7,502 nt of DNA from Candidatus Methylomirabilota bacterium (GTDB lineage Bacteria > Methylomirabilota > Methylomirabilia > Methylomirabilales > CSP1-5), in assembly GCA_023249165.1 (NCBI GenBank), contig JAHFDE010000109.1, forward strand, positions 1-7,502, read 5' to 3'. The number at the start of each line of letters is the position of its first letter. Position 1 is the first letter of the stretch. The position numbers were made by a program, and so were the translations under genes. Positions 1 through 6,026 of this stretch are shown here, one piece after another. The notes beneath the pieces are model-generated. The model was given only the letters and a program-made list of their open reading frames with translations. It made no database searches and was not told the DNA's origin.

Positions 1-1196
1 ATCCCATTTTTGTCGACAGGGCAGAGGGGTCGCGGATCACCGATGTGGATGGAAACGTCTACATCGACTTCGTGGGGTCCTGGGGACCGTTGATCCTGGG
101 ACACGCCCACCCCCGCCTTGTCAGGGCGCTCAAGAAGGCGGTGGACCGGGGGACGAGCTATGGAGCTCCAACGGAACTGGAAGTCACCTTGGCCCGGATG
201 GTGATCGAGGCCCTCCCTTCGGTGGAGATGGTCCGCTTCGTGAATTCGGGAACCGAGGCGGTGATGAGCGCCCTTCGGGTGGCCCGGGCCTACACCAACA
301 GGGACAAGATCGTCAAATTTGCCGGATGCTACCATGGGCATGCCGACAGCCTCTTGGTCAAGGCCGGCTCGGGTGCCCTGACGTTAGGCGTCCCGAATTC
401 CGGCGGCGTCCCCGAGGCCGTGGCGAGGGAGACCATCTCGGCACGCTATAACGACCTGGGTCAGGTCCGTGAGATCATGCAGGCGGTGGGGAGGGAAGTG
501 GCGTGTGTGATCGTGGAGCCGGTGGCAGGCAACATGGGGGTGGTACCACCCAGGGCCGGGTTTCTCGAGGGGCTGCGGGAGCTGACCTTGGAATACAGGA
601 CCCTGTTGGTCTTTGATGAGGTGATCACCGGCTTTCGCGTGGGCTACGGAGGGGCGCAGGGGCTTTGCGGGGTTCGCCCCGATCTGACATGCCTCGGCAA
701 GATCATTGGAGGCGGACTGCCGGTTGGCGCATATGGGGGACGTCGGGAGATCATGGAGCAGGTCGCTCCGCTGGGCGGGGTGTATCAGGCCGGTACCCTG
801 TCTGGCAATCCGCTCGCCATGACCGCGGGGATCGAGACCCTCACCCTGTTGAAAGACGGGGGGATCTACCGCGACCTGGAGGAGCGGGGGAGAGTGCTGA
901 CCGAGGGGATCGAGGAGGCCTATCGACGCGCCCATCTCACCTGCTGTCTGAACCGAGTGGGCTCCATGTGGACACTCTTCTTTGGGAAGGGCCCGGTGGA
1001 GGACGACCGCGATCTTGAGCGGGTCGATAGCCGCCGATACGCCGCCTTCTTTCACGGTATGTTGGATCGAGGGGTGAGCCTTCCCCCCTCCCAGTTCGAG
1101 GCGGCTTTCCTGTCTGCCGCCCACTCCGCCCAGGATGTGGGAGTCTCTATTGACGCAGCCCGGGAGACCCTGCGCTCGTTGGTTCAGGGTGCATAG
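1..1196 (+). CDS. hemL: Glutamate-1-semialdehyde 2,1-aminomutase, 5' end outside window
   Basis: This PLP enzyme converts glutamate-1-semialdehyde to 5-aminolevulinate, the last step of the C5 route to heme and other tetrapyrroles, in the cytosol. The frame is open from base 3 (PIFVDRAEGSRITDVDGN...), so 397 codons are visible and roughly 30 N-terminal residues are missing compared with the usual ~430. Family landmarks run in order: VGSWGPLILGHAHP, the NSGTEAVMSALRVAR phosphate-binding stretch, GCYHGHADSLLVKAGSG, the VFDEVITGFRVG aspartate motif, and CLGKIIGGGLPVGAYGG. The Schiff-base lysine of that last motif is encoded at 699-701. The C-terminal FLSAAHSAQD motif is also normal. The GTG at 45 is an internal codon, not the start. 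The last codons (LVQGA, up to the TAG at 1194-1196) are written in the 7-base repeat that fills the following gap. The link to the genes downstream is positional only. Confidence 0.96.
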   Translation, partial: PIFVDRAEGSRITDVDGNVYIDFVGSWGPLILGHAHPRLVRALKKAVDRGTSYGAPTELEVTLARMVIEALPSVEMVRFVNSGTEAVMSALRVARAYTNRDKIVKFAGCYHGHADSLLVKAGSGALTLGVPNSGGVPEAVARETISARYNDLGQVREIMQAVGREVACVIVEPVAGNMGVVPPRAGFLEGLRELTLEYRTLLVFDEVITGFRVGYGGAQGLCGVRPDLTCLGKIIGGGLPVGAYGGRREIMEQVAPLGGVYQAGTLSGNPLAMTAGIETLTLLKDGGIYRDLEERGRVLTEGIEEAYRRAHLTCCLNRVGSMWTLFFGKGPVEDDRDLERVDSRRYAAFFHGMLDRGVSLPPSQFEAAFLSAAHSAQDVGVSIDAARETLRSLVQGA

Positions 1197-1256
1197 TTCA
1201 GGGTTCAGAGGTCGGGACGCTACCCAGGGTCCATGAACCATGAACCCTAAACCCCC
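1181..1256. repeat. Heptamer inverted-repeat island, GTTCAGG type (copy 1)
   Basis: The left arm reads in exact 7-base steps: GGTTCAG (1181-1187), GGTGCAT, AGTTCAG, GGTTCAG (1202-1208). The right arm reads the complementary units CCATGAA (1231-1237), CCATGAA (1238-1244), CCCTAAA (1245-1251). AGGGTTCA at 1200-1207 is the perfect reverse complement of TGAACCCT at 1241-1248, so a hairpin with a loop of about 33 bases can form. No T-run follows, so it is not a classical terminator. The left arm begins inside the last codons of hemL. The same family occurs at 7381-7465. Confidence 0.85.
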
Positions 1257-1260
1257 CAGC

Positions 1261-1290
1261 GGTCATCGGTCATCCGACATCGGTCATCGG
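1261..1290. repeat. Tandem heptamer repeat, GGTCATC type
   Basis: Four consecutive 7-base units occupy 1261-1288: GGTCATC, GGTCATC, CGACATC, GGTCATC. A leftover GG reaches 1290, two bases before the ATG of the next gene. No complementary second arm is present here, unlike the other islands. The array occupies the place where a ribosome binding site would be expected, and no purine-rich site is visible in it. Confidence 0.85.
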
Positions 1291-1292
1291 AA

Positions 1293-2489
1293 ATGGAGCC
1301 CCTGGATTATCTCGAACACTTCCTGTATCGGGTGAGCGGAGCCCAGGCGACAGTGCAGGCCCCCCGCTGCCTCCGGGAACACTCCGGACTTTCGGAGTGT
1401 GACCTCTGCGTGAAGAACTGCCCGGTCCAGAGCATCGACCTCCGCGGGGGGGTTCACGTCTTGAGTCACTGTACCGGCTGCGGGGTGTGCCTCGCCGTGT
1501 GTCCGGTCTCCGCTTTTGACCTCAACGGGGCGGCGGCAGGACAGCTCCTTTCTCGCGCGGCCTCCATCCTACGCCGATGCCGCTCCCTGTCTATCACCTG
1601 CGAGCGGAGCGCCGATGTCGCATCGGCCGACCTTGTTCTGCCCTGTCTGGCGCGTCTAGACGAGACGGTCGTTCTTGGGGTGCTGGCCCTCGGGGCGCAG
1701 AAGCTCTCCCTCACGCGAGGCCCCTGCGGAGCCTGCCCGTACACAGAGGCGATGCCCCGATACCGGCGCACGCTGGATCGGATGCGCAGATGGAGTCGAG
1801 CCCTTTCGCGCGCTGCCGAGATCACGGAAGTGGGTGAAGGGGAAGAGAGTCCGGAGAGGAGTCAGGAATCGAAGGCGGTCGGGCCCGACCGTCGGGCCTT
1901 TTTCGCCTGGGTGAGGAGCGAAGGCATGCAGCTCATGGCCTCGCTCCTCGACGACTTCTCCCAGGGCCTTCACGGACGGAGATCCGTCGGGGGCGTTTCC
2001 CTCCCACTGCGGAATCGACTGCTGCCCCACGTCCTCAAGAAGTTGGGGGTCGGTGAGGAGGACATCCCCTACGACCCCGAGGGCCCCTGTGCCGAGCTCC
2101 TCCTCGACGAGGTCAAGTGTAACGGCTGTGAGGCCTGTGTTCGGATCTGTCCGACGAAAGCGATCGTGCGGAGAGACGACGCGGAGGTCTTTCGCCTCGG
2201 CCTGGAAGTGAGCCGCTGCGTCAACTGCGCCCTTTGTCTGGATGCCTGCATCCCGAATGCGTTGACGTACCGGCAGGGGCTTTCGCTCCGCGCTGTCGCC
2301 ATGGCGAATCCGAAGGTCCTGGTGGAAAAGCCGTACCTCCGCTGCAGCCGGTGCGAGGCGCGCTTCCTCTGGAGCGAAGGCGTGGAGTCGGGAAGGCTCT
2401 GCTCGGCCTGCCATTTCCTGGCGGATCTCGAGAGGTCTCCGACCATTCCGGACGGGGCTGGCGGAGCGGCGGCGGAAATACCGGAGTAG
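1293..2489 (+). CDS. Polyferredoxin-like protein with two [4Fe-4S] pairs and a zinc-ribbon-like tail
   Basis: This 398-residue soluble protein has no visible signal peptide or membrane segment. Its probable role is electron transfer. The first ferredoxin-like pair uses C36xxC39xxxC43P, with C26 the likely missing ligand, and C60xxC63xxC66xxxC70P. A middle segment (about 96-150) with C96, C103, C118 and a C145xxC148P motif precedes a charged linker and an RRAFF stretch near 200. A second pair follows: C276xxC279xxC282xxxC286P and C309xxC312xxC315xxxC319. The C-terminus has C351xxC354-15-C370xxC373, which looks like a zinc ribbon. I recognise the general class, from impression a ferredoxin type sometimes seen near molybdenum oxidoreductases, but not a named gene. 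The ATG at 1293 directly abuts a repeat array and has no evident Shine-Dalgarno, so a downstream start such as the GTG in YRVSGAQ is possible. It sits between hemL and a complex I operon lacking its NADH module. Confidence 0.8.
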   Translation: MEPLDYLEHFLYRVSGAQATVQAPRCLREHSGLSECDLCVKNCPVQSIDLRGGVHVLSHCTGCGVCLAVCPVSAFDLNGAAAGQLLSRAASILRRCRSLSITCERSADVASADLVLPCLARLDETVVLGVLALGAQKLSLTRGPCGACPYTEAMPRYRRTLDRMRRWSRALSRAAEITEVGEGEESPERSQESKAVGPDRRAFFAWVRSEGMQLMASLLDDFSQGLHGRRSVGGVSLPLRNRLLPHVLKKLGVGEEDIPYDPEGPCAELLLDEVKCNGCEACVRICPTKAIVRRDDAEVFRLGLEVSRCVNCALCLDACIPNALTYRQGLSLRAVAMANPKVLVEKPYLRCSRCEARFLWSEGVESGRLCSACHFLADLERSPTIPDGAGGAAAEIPE

Positions 2490-2513
2490 GAAAAGGGCCG
2501 GGCAAAGGGGCAG

Positions 2514-2594
2514 GTGCCGGCATCTAAGTGGAGCATGGAGCAGAAGGACCGGGAAGATGTCCTGGCGGACATCCGAACCCTCGGGAAGAGGTGA
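2514..2594 (+). CDS. Candidate small ORF, 26 codons from GTG or 19 from ATG 2535
   Basis: After the stop of the iron-sulfur gene (2487-2489) the same frame stays open to a TGA at 2592-2594. Possible starts are GTG at 2514, preceded three bases upstream by AGGGG, and ATG at 2535. The ATG version gives a charged, helical-looking 19-mer beginning MEQKDREDVLADI and ending RTLGKR. I do not recognise it. The TGA overlaps a possible GTG start of the next small frame in a GTGA arrangement, as in translationally coupled genes. A -1 shift would instead join the two frames into one small protein of about 50 residues, so this could also be the first half of a frameshifted gene. It may be chance: GC-rich DNA leaves frames open easily and neither start has an ideally spaced ribosome site. 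Confidence 0.25.
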   Translation: MPASKWSMEQKDREDVLADIRTLGKR

Positions 2595-2689
2595 AAACAG
2601 GCGATATTCCACTTGACAATCGAGGAGGATTCGTGGTACTCAGCACCTGGATTCACAAGCACAAGCAGAAGACGAATCCCGGGATGTGA
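2591..2689 (+). CDS. Candidate small ORF (32 codons; inner start 2633 gives 18) just before the nuo terminator
   Basis: The frame from GTG 2591 reads VKTGDIPLDNRGGF and continues into a GTG at 2633. The inner GTG is preceded by a strong GAGGAGG at 2622-2628 with a four-base spacer, and gives an 18-residue basic peptide (VLSTWIHKHKQKTNPGM after the start). Its TGA at 2687-2689 touches the first base of the terminator-like hairpin. A ribosome site, a short frame and a terminator in front of an operon form the layout of a leader peptide with attenuator. The peptide is not dominated by one amino acid (four Lys and two His among 18), so no obvious sensing target appears. It could instead be the 3' half of a small broken gene (see 2514-2594). 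I do not recognise the peptide. Confidence 0.35.
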   Translation: MKTGDIPLDNRGGFVVLSTWIHKHKQKTNPGM

Positions 2690-2716
2690 TGCCCTGCTAC
2701 GGGGCATTTTTATTAT
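2689..2716 (+). terminator. Rho-independent-type terminator or attenuator before nuoA
   Basis: ATGCCC (2689-2694) pairs with GGGCAT (2702-2707). A T2695-G2701 wobble may close the stem, leaving loop GCTAC. TTTTATTAT follows at 2708-2716. The stem is short (6-7 bp, four GC pairs) but the U-rich run makes it a credible intrinsic terminator. The nuoA ribosome site starts only five bases later (2721), so there is no room for a normal promoter between them. nuo transcription from upstream would have to read through it, which makes partial termination or attenuation plausible. Confidence 0.55.
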
Positions 2717-2732
2717 CTATAGGTGAATGGCC

Positions 2733-3092
2733 ATGGCGGCGGATTACGCATACGTTGCGCTTTTCCTCATCGTCGGCGCCCTCTTCGTCGTGTTCAACAT
2801 CGACATCCTTTCGCGCCTTATACGCCCGGCGAAGCCGTCAGCGAAAAAACTCGACACGTACGAGTGCGGCGAAGATCCGATTGGCGGCCCATGGCTCCGG
2901 ATCCACATCCGCTACTATCTCTTTGCCCTGGTCTATATCCTCTTCGCGGTAGAAACGGTCTTCCTCTTCCCCTGGGCCATCGTCTACACCTCCCTCGGGT
3001 TCTTTGCCTTTGTCGAGATGATGGTGTTCATCGTGATCCTCCTGGTCGGCCTCGCCTATGCCTGGGCAAAGGGGGCGCTGGAGTGGGTGTAA
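2733..3092 (+). CDS. nuoA: NADH-quinone oxidoreductase subunit A
   Basis: NuoA (ND3-type) is a small membrane subunit of complex I at the junction with the peripheral arm. Starting at ATG 2733 it has 119 residues, normal for the family. An ATG two codons earlier (2727) is possible, but AGGTGA at 2721-2726 lies directly against that one and six bases from 2733, so 2733 is preferred. Three membrane segments are visible at about 5-26, 61-81 and 86-112. The loop between the first two carries the family motif TYECGEDPIGGPW with its conserved Cys45. The second segment reads RYYLFALVYILFAVETVFLFPWA. The usual FDVE motif is FAVE here, so the aspartate equivalent to E. coli Asp79 is replaced by alanine while the glutamate (E74) is kept. 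It begins the nuo run; nuoB does not follow it. Confidence 0.95.
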   Translation: MAADYAYVALFLIVGALFVVFNIDILSRLIRPAKPSAKKLDTYECGEDPIGGPWLRIHIRYYLFALVYILFAVETVFLFPWAIVYTSLGFFAFVEMMVFIVILLVGLAYAWAKGALEWV

Positions 3093-3097
3093 TGAAT

Positions 3098-3180
3098 GTC
3101 CGACGTCCTACGTCCGAGGTCCGATGTCAGGGGTGTAACGCTGTTGACGGACTTCGGACGTTGGACATCGGACTTCGGAC
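3098..3180. repeat. Heptamer inverted-repeat island, GTCCGAN type
   Basis: The left arm is GTCCGAC (3098-3104), GTCCTAC, GTCCGAG, GTCCGAT (3119-3125), followed by GTC. The right arm is five complementary units: GACGGAC (3146-3152), TTCGGAC, GTTGGAC, ATCGGAC, TTCGGAC (3174-3180). The arms can pair over about 30 bases with mismatches, around a loop of some 17 bases. The island fills nearly the whole nuoA-nuoC gap, the place where nuoB normally lies, and ends nine bases before the nuoC ATG. No coding remnant of nuoB is visible in it. Confidence 0.88.
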
Positions 3181-3189
3181 GGCGAAGCC

Positions 3190-3696
3190 ATGACGGCGGA
3201 AGAGATCCTGCAGCAGATTCGAGCCCGGTTCGGGAGTGAGATCCGGACATCAGAGGTCCGGCGCGGAGAGGCCTCTGTGACCATCACGGGGGACCGGAAT
3301 CTCGAGATCTGCCGCTTTATCAAGGAGGAGCTGGGGTTCGAATATCTGAACTGCCTGAGTGGCGTCGATTGGATCGGCGAGAACGAGATGGAGGTCGCAT
3401 ATGCCATCTCCTCGCTGAGGCAGCCGGGAAAGATCATCCTCCGGGCCCGGATCCCCCGGAACGAGCCGGTCCTCAGCTCGGTGGTGCCACTCTGGGGGAC
3501 GGCGAACTGGCACGAGCGGGAGGCCTTTGACCTGCTGGGAATTCGTTTTGAGAATCATCCAGATCTTCGGCGGATTCTCCTCCCCGAAGACTGGATCGGC
3601 CATCCCCTGCGGAGGGATTACCAAGACGAGCGGTTCGTCCCCTATCCCTGGGATGATCGGAAGCCCGGGAGTGTGGTCCGGCCGACGACGGCGTAG
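3190..3696 (+). CDS. nuoC: NADH-quinone oxidoreductase subunit C (30 kDa type)
   Basis: NuoC is a peripheral-arm subunit without cofactors that packs against NuoD and NuoB near the quinone site. The 168-residue product is a stand-alone NuoC, not the NuoCD fusion seen in E. coli. The family signature runs from about 107 to 144: WHEREAFDLLGIRF, then ENHPDLRRILLPEDW and IGHPLRRDY. The N-terminal half carries the expected fold sequence around YLNCLSGVDW. The short C-terminal tail PYPWDDRKPGSVVRP is typical. The ATG at 3190 gives a full-length protein. The upstream bases are a repeat island plus GGCGAAGCC, so there is no convincing Shine-Dalgarno. nuoD follows 12 bases after the stop. Confidence 0.96.
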   Translation: MTAEEILQQIRARFGSEIRTSEVRRGEASVTITGDRNLEICRFIKEELGFEYLNCLSGVDWIGENEMEVAYAISSLRQPGKIILRARIPRNEPVLSSVVPLWGTANWHEREAFDLLGIRFENHPDLRRILLPEDWIGHPLRRDYQDERFVPYPWDDRKPGSVVRPTTA

Positions 3697-3708
3697 AGAG
3701 GGCGCGGC

Positions 3709-4851
3709 ATGACGACGGTCAACCTTCACCTGCAGCAGGTCAAGGAACGGACCGCCGAATCCATGGAGGAGATGTGGGTCAACATGGGCCCGCAGCACCC
3801 GTCGACCCACGGGGTCCTGCGCCTGCTCATCAAGCTGGACGGGGAGGTGGTTCGCGAGTGCATCCCCTACATGGGCTACATGCACCGCTGCCACGAGAAG
3901 ATCGGGGAGAACCGGGCCTACGTCCAGATCATCCCCTATACCGACCGGCTCGACTACCTCGCCTCGATGTACAACAACTGGGCCTACTGCCTCGCCTGCG
4001 AGCGCCTCATGGGGATCCAGATCCCGGAGCGGGCGGAGTACCTGCGGGTCCTCATCGGGGAACTGCAGCGGATCGCCTCGCACCTCATCTGGCTGGGGAC
4101 CTTCGGGCTCGACCTCGGCAACTTTACCCTCTTCATGTGGTGCTTCCGGGAACGGGAGATGATCCTGGATCTCTTCGAGGCGGTCTCGGGGCAGCGGCTC
4201 AATTACAGCTTCATGCGGATTGGGGGGCTCGCCCTGGATGTCCCGGAGGGGTGGCTGGGGGACGTCAAGGCCTTTCTCCAGTGGTTCAAACCGCGCCTGC
4301 CGGAGTACGACCGCCTCACCACCGACAATATCATCTGGCAGAAGCGGATCCAGGGGGTGGGGATCCTCACGCCCGAAGACGCCGTGAGTTACGCCTGCTC
4401 TGGGCCCATGCTCCGGGGCTCGGGCATCCGGTGGGATCTCCGAAAGAATGACCCCTACGGGATCTACGACCGGTTCGAGTTTGACATCCCCGTCGGGACG
4501 CGCGGGGATGTCTGGGACCGGTTCTGGGTGCGGCGCCAGGAGATGGAGCAATCCGTCCGGATCGTGGAACAGGCCCTCACGGAGATCCCGCCGGGACCGG
4601 TCCTCGCGCCGGTGGCCAAGAAGCTGCGGGCGCCGGTGGGAGACATCTACTCTCGGGTGGAGAGCCCCCGAGGAGAACTGGGGGACTACATCGTCGCGGA
4701 CGGGTCCGAGAAGCCGTACCGGTACAAGGTCCGCGCGCCAACCTTTGTGAACCTGTCTGCCCTCCCGGTGATGCTCCCCGGCTATCTGGTGGCCGATGCG
4801 GTGGCGGTGCTCGGAAGCGTGGACATCGTCCTGTGCGAAGTGGATCGGTAG
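3709..4851 (+). CDS. nuoD: NADH-quinone oxidoreductase subunit D (49 kDa type)
   Basis: NuoD forms much of the quinone-binding pocket of complex I, next to cluster N2 of NuoB. It descends from the large subunit of [NiFe] hydrogenases. The 380-residue product looks complete. Visible motifs are NMGPQHPSTHGVLR (His30 and His34 in the quinone-site loop), MGYMHRCHEKIGENRAYVQIIPYTDRLDY, where Tyr71 sits where the quinone-contacting tyrosine is found, GELQRIASHLIWLGTFGLDLG, GPMLRGSGIRWDLRK, and the C-terminal SVDIVLCEVDR. The final motif usually reads GEVDR, so a cysteine replaces the glycine. GAGAGGG lies six bases before the ATG. The next gene is nuoH after a repeat island; nuoE, nuoF and nuoG are not in their usual place. 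Confidence 0.97.
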   Translation: MTTVNLHLQQVKERTAESMEEMWVNMGPQHPSTHGVLRLLIKLDGEVVRECIPYMGYMHRCHEKIGENRAYVQIIPYTDRLDYLASMYNNWAYCLACERLMGIQIPERAEYLRVLIGELQRIASHLIWLGTFGLDLGNFTLFMWCFREREMILDLFEAVSGQRLNYSFMRIGGLALDVPEGWLGDVKAFLQWFKPRLPEYDRLTTDNIIWQKRIQGVGILTPEDAVSYACSGPMLRGSGIRWDLRKNDPYGIYDRFEFDIPVGTRGDVWDRFWVRRQEMEQSVRIVEQALTEIPPGPVLAPVAKKLRAPVGDIYSRVESPRGELGDYIVADGSEKPYRYKVRAPTFVNLSALPVMLPGYLVADAVAVLGSVDIVLCEVDR

Positions 4852-4857
4852 ATAAAG

Positions 4858-4963
4858 CAGCAGTCGGCGGACTTCGGCGAGCTCAGTCGAGCCGTCAGCG
4901 ATCAGCAGTCAGCTCAAAGCCTTTGTATGCATGCTGACAGCGGACAGCCGACTGCTGACAGCC
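4858..4963. repeat. Heptamer inverted-repeat island, GTCAGCN type
   Basis: On the left, units GTCAGCG (4894-4900), ATCAGCA (4901-4907) and GTCAGCT (4908-4914) follow a more degenerate stretch from 4858. On the right, TGCTGAC (4932-4938), AGCGGAC, AGCCGAC and TGCTGAC (4953-4959) are complementary units in strict 7-base phase. CAGCAGTCGGC at 4858-4868 is the perfect 11-base reverse complement of 4947-4957. The island lies between nuoD and nuoH, where nuoE-F-G stand in the classical operon, and contains no visible remnant of those genes. Confidence 0.87.
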
Positions 4964-4982
4964 AGAGGGTAAGAAACGCCAG

Positions 4983-6011
4983 ATGCCACAGATCCGTGAG
5001 GAACTTGTCGCGCGTTTTTACGCCCTGTTCGAGGGGTGGGGCATTCCGTGGATCGTGCCGCGTCTCGTCGTCATGCTGGTGGTGGTCAGCATCATCATCC
5101 TCTTTATCTCGGTGTCGGCCATGTTTTTGATCTGGTGGGAGCGAAAGATCAGCGCCCACATCCAGGCTCGGTTTGGGCCGATGCGGGTGGGGGGCTGGCA
5201 CGGGTGGGCCCAGAGCATCGCCGACGGGGTCAAGCTCCTCCTCAAGGAGGACATCATCCCGACCCAGGCCGACAGGCCGGTCTTCATCCTGGCCCCCATG
5301 GTCGTCTTCGCCGCTGCCTTGGCCGCCTATGTGGTCATCCCATTCGGTCCTGGCCTTATCGTAGAGGATCTCAACATCGGGATCCTGTACGTCATCGCGA
5401 TTTCCTCGCTGACCGTGGTCGGGATCATCATGGCCGGCTGGGGCTCGAACAATAAGTATGCCGCGTTGGGGGCGCTCCGGTCCGCGGCGCAGGCGGTGAG
5501 CTACGAGGTGCCCCTGGTGGTCTCCCTGATCGGTCCGCTCCTCCTGGTGGGCTCTCTCAGCACGACAAAGATCGTGGAGGCCCAGCGGTATCTCTGGTTC
5601 ATCGTCTTGCAGCCGTTGGCCTTTCTGACCTATTTCACCTGTGCCGTGGCCGAGACCAATCGACTCCCCTTCGATATTCCGGAGGCGGAGTCGGAGCTCG
5701 TGGCAGGATTTCATGTCGAATATAGCGGGATGCGCTTCGCCATCTTTTTCCTGGCGGAGTATGCTAATATGTTCACAGTCTGTGCCATCGCGACGACCGT
5801 CTTTCTGGGGGGATGGCGCGGACCCCTGTTGCCCCCGTGGCTTTGGTTCCTCCTGAAGACCTTTTTTCTCCTTTTCGTGATGATCTGGCTTCGGTGGACG
5901 CTGGCCAGGGTGCGGGTTGACCAATTAATGAACGTCGCCTGGAAGGTCCTCCTGCCCTTGGCCTTTGCCAATCTGGGAATCACCGGACTGCTCGTCTGGG
6001 TCTTTAGCTAG
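4983..6011 (+). CDS. nuoH: NADH-quinone oxidoreductase subunit H
   Basis: NuoH (ND1) is the membrane subunit that joins the quinone cavity to the proton-pumping arm. The 342-residue product has the usual length and about eight hydrophobic segments, the first at about 25-50. Signatures are all intact: WWERKISAHIQARFGPMRVG near 51-70, ADGVKLLLKED near 80-90, GWGSNNKYAALGALRSAAQ at 152-170, and AETNRLPFDIPEAESELV at 223-240, followed by AGFHVEYSGMRFAIFFLAEY. The C-terminal helix KVLLPLAFANLGITGLLVWV is normal. The ATG at 4983 is preceded by a weak AGAGGG about 13 bases upstream, outside the repeat arm. nuoI follows after 15 bases, so H-I-J-K form a compact block. Confidence 0.97.
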   Translation: MPQIREELVARFYALFEGWGIPWIVPRLVVMLVVVSIIILFISVSAMFLIWWERKISAHIQARFGPMRVGGWHGWAQSIADGVKLLLKEDIIPTQADRPVFILAPMVVFAAALAAYVVIPFGPGLIVEDLNIGILYVIAISSLTVVGIIMAGWGSNNKYAALGALRSAAQAVSYEVPLVVSLIGPLLLVGSLSTTKIVEAQRYLWFIVLQPLAFLTYFTCAVAETNRLPFDIPEAESELVAGFHVEYSGMRFAIFFLAEYANMFTVCAIATTVFLGGWRGPLLPPWLWFLLKTFFLLFVMIWLRWTLARVRVDQLMNVAWKVLLPLAFANLGITGLLVWVFS

Positions 6012-6026
6012 GGGGCTAAGAAGAAG

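Noticed and set aside
1890..1910. RRAFF motif of the iron-sulfur protein as a Tat signal
   Set aside because: It lies near residue 200, in the middle of the protein, and is not followed by a hydrophobic signal helix at an N-terminus.
1656..2612. 318-codon frame on the - strand opposite the iron-sulfur gene
   Set aside because: It lies opposite conserved cysteine motifs of a real gene, and its translation shows no domain or hydrophobic pattern of its own.
2613..2642. TTGACA at 2613-2618 as the -35 box of a nuo promoter
   Set aside because: The bases 17-18 positions downstream (GTACTC or TACTCA) match a -10 box poorly, and the hexamer lies in a possible coding frame. It remains possible but is not supported well enough to list.
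2711..2716. TATTAT as a -10 box directly before nuoA
   Set aside because: No -35 element lies at the right distance, it is part of the terminator T-run, and a start there would leave almost no leader for the ribosome site.
3098..3180. CRISPR-like array
   Set aside because: The period is 7 bases with no unique spacers and the arms are in opposite orientation, so it is a simple heptamer inverted repeat.
3250..4551. Long open frame on the - strand opposite nuoC and nuoD
   Set aside because: It is antisense to two clear complex I genes, its translation is low-complexity and rich in Pro, Asp and Arg as GC-rich shadows are, and it matches no family I know.
4914..5924. 336-codon frame on the - strand opposite nuoH
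   Set aside because: The His/Asp/Gly-rich translation is the usual antisense of hydrophobic NuoH codons. nuoH is unambiguous.
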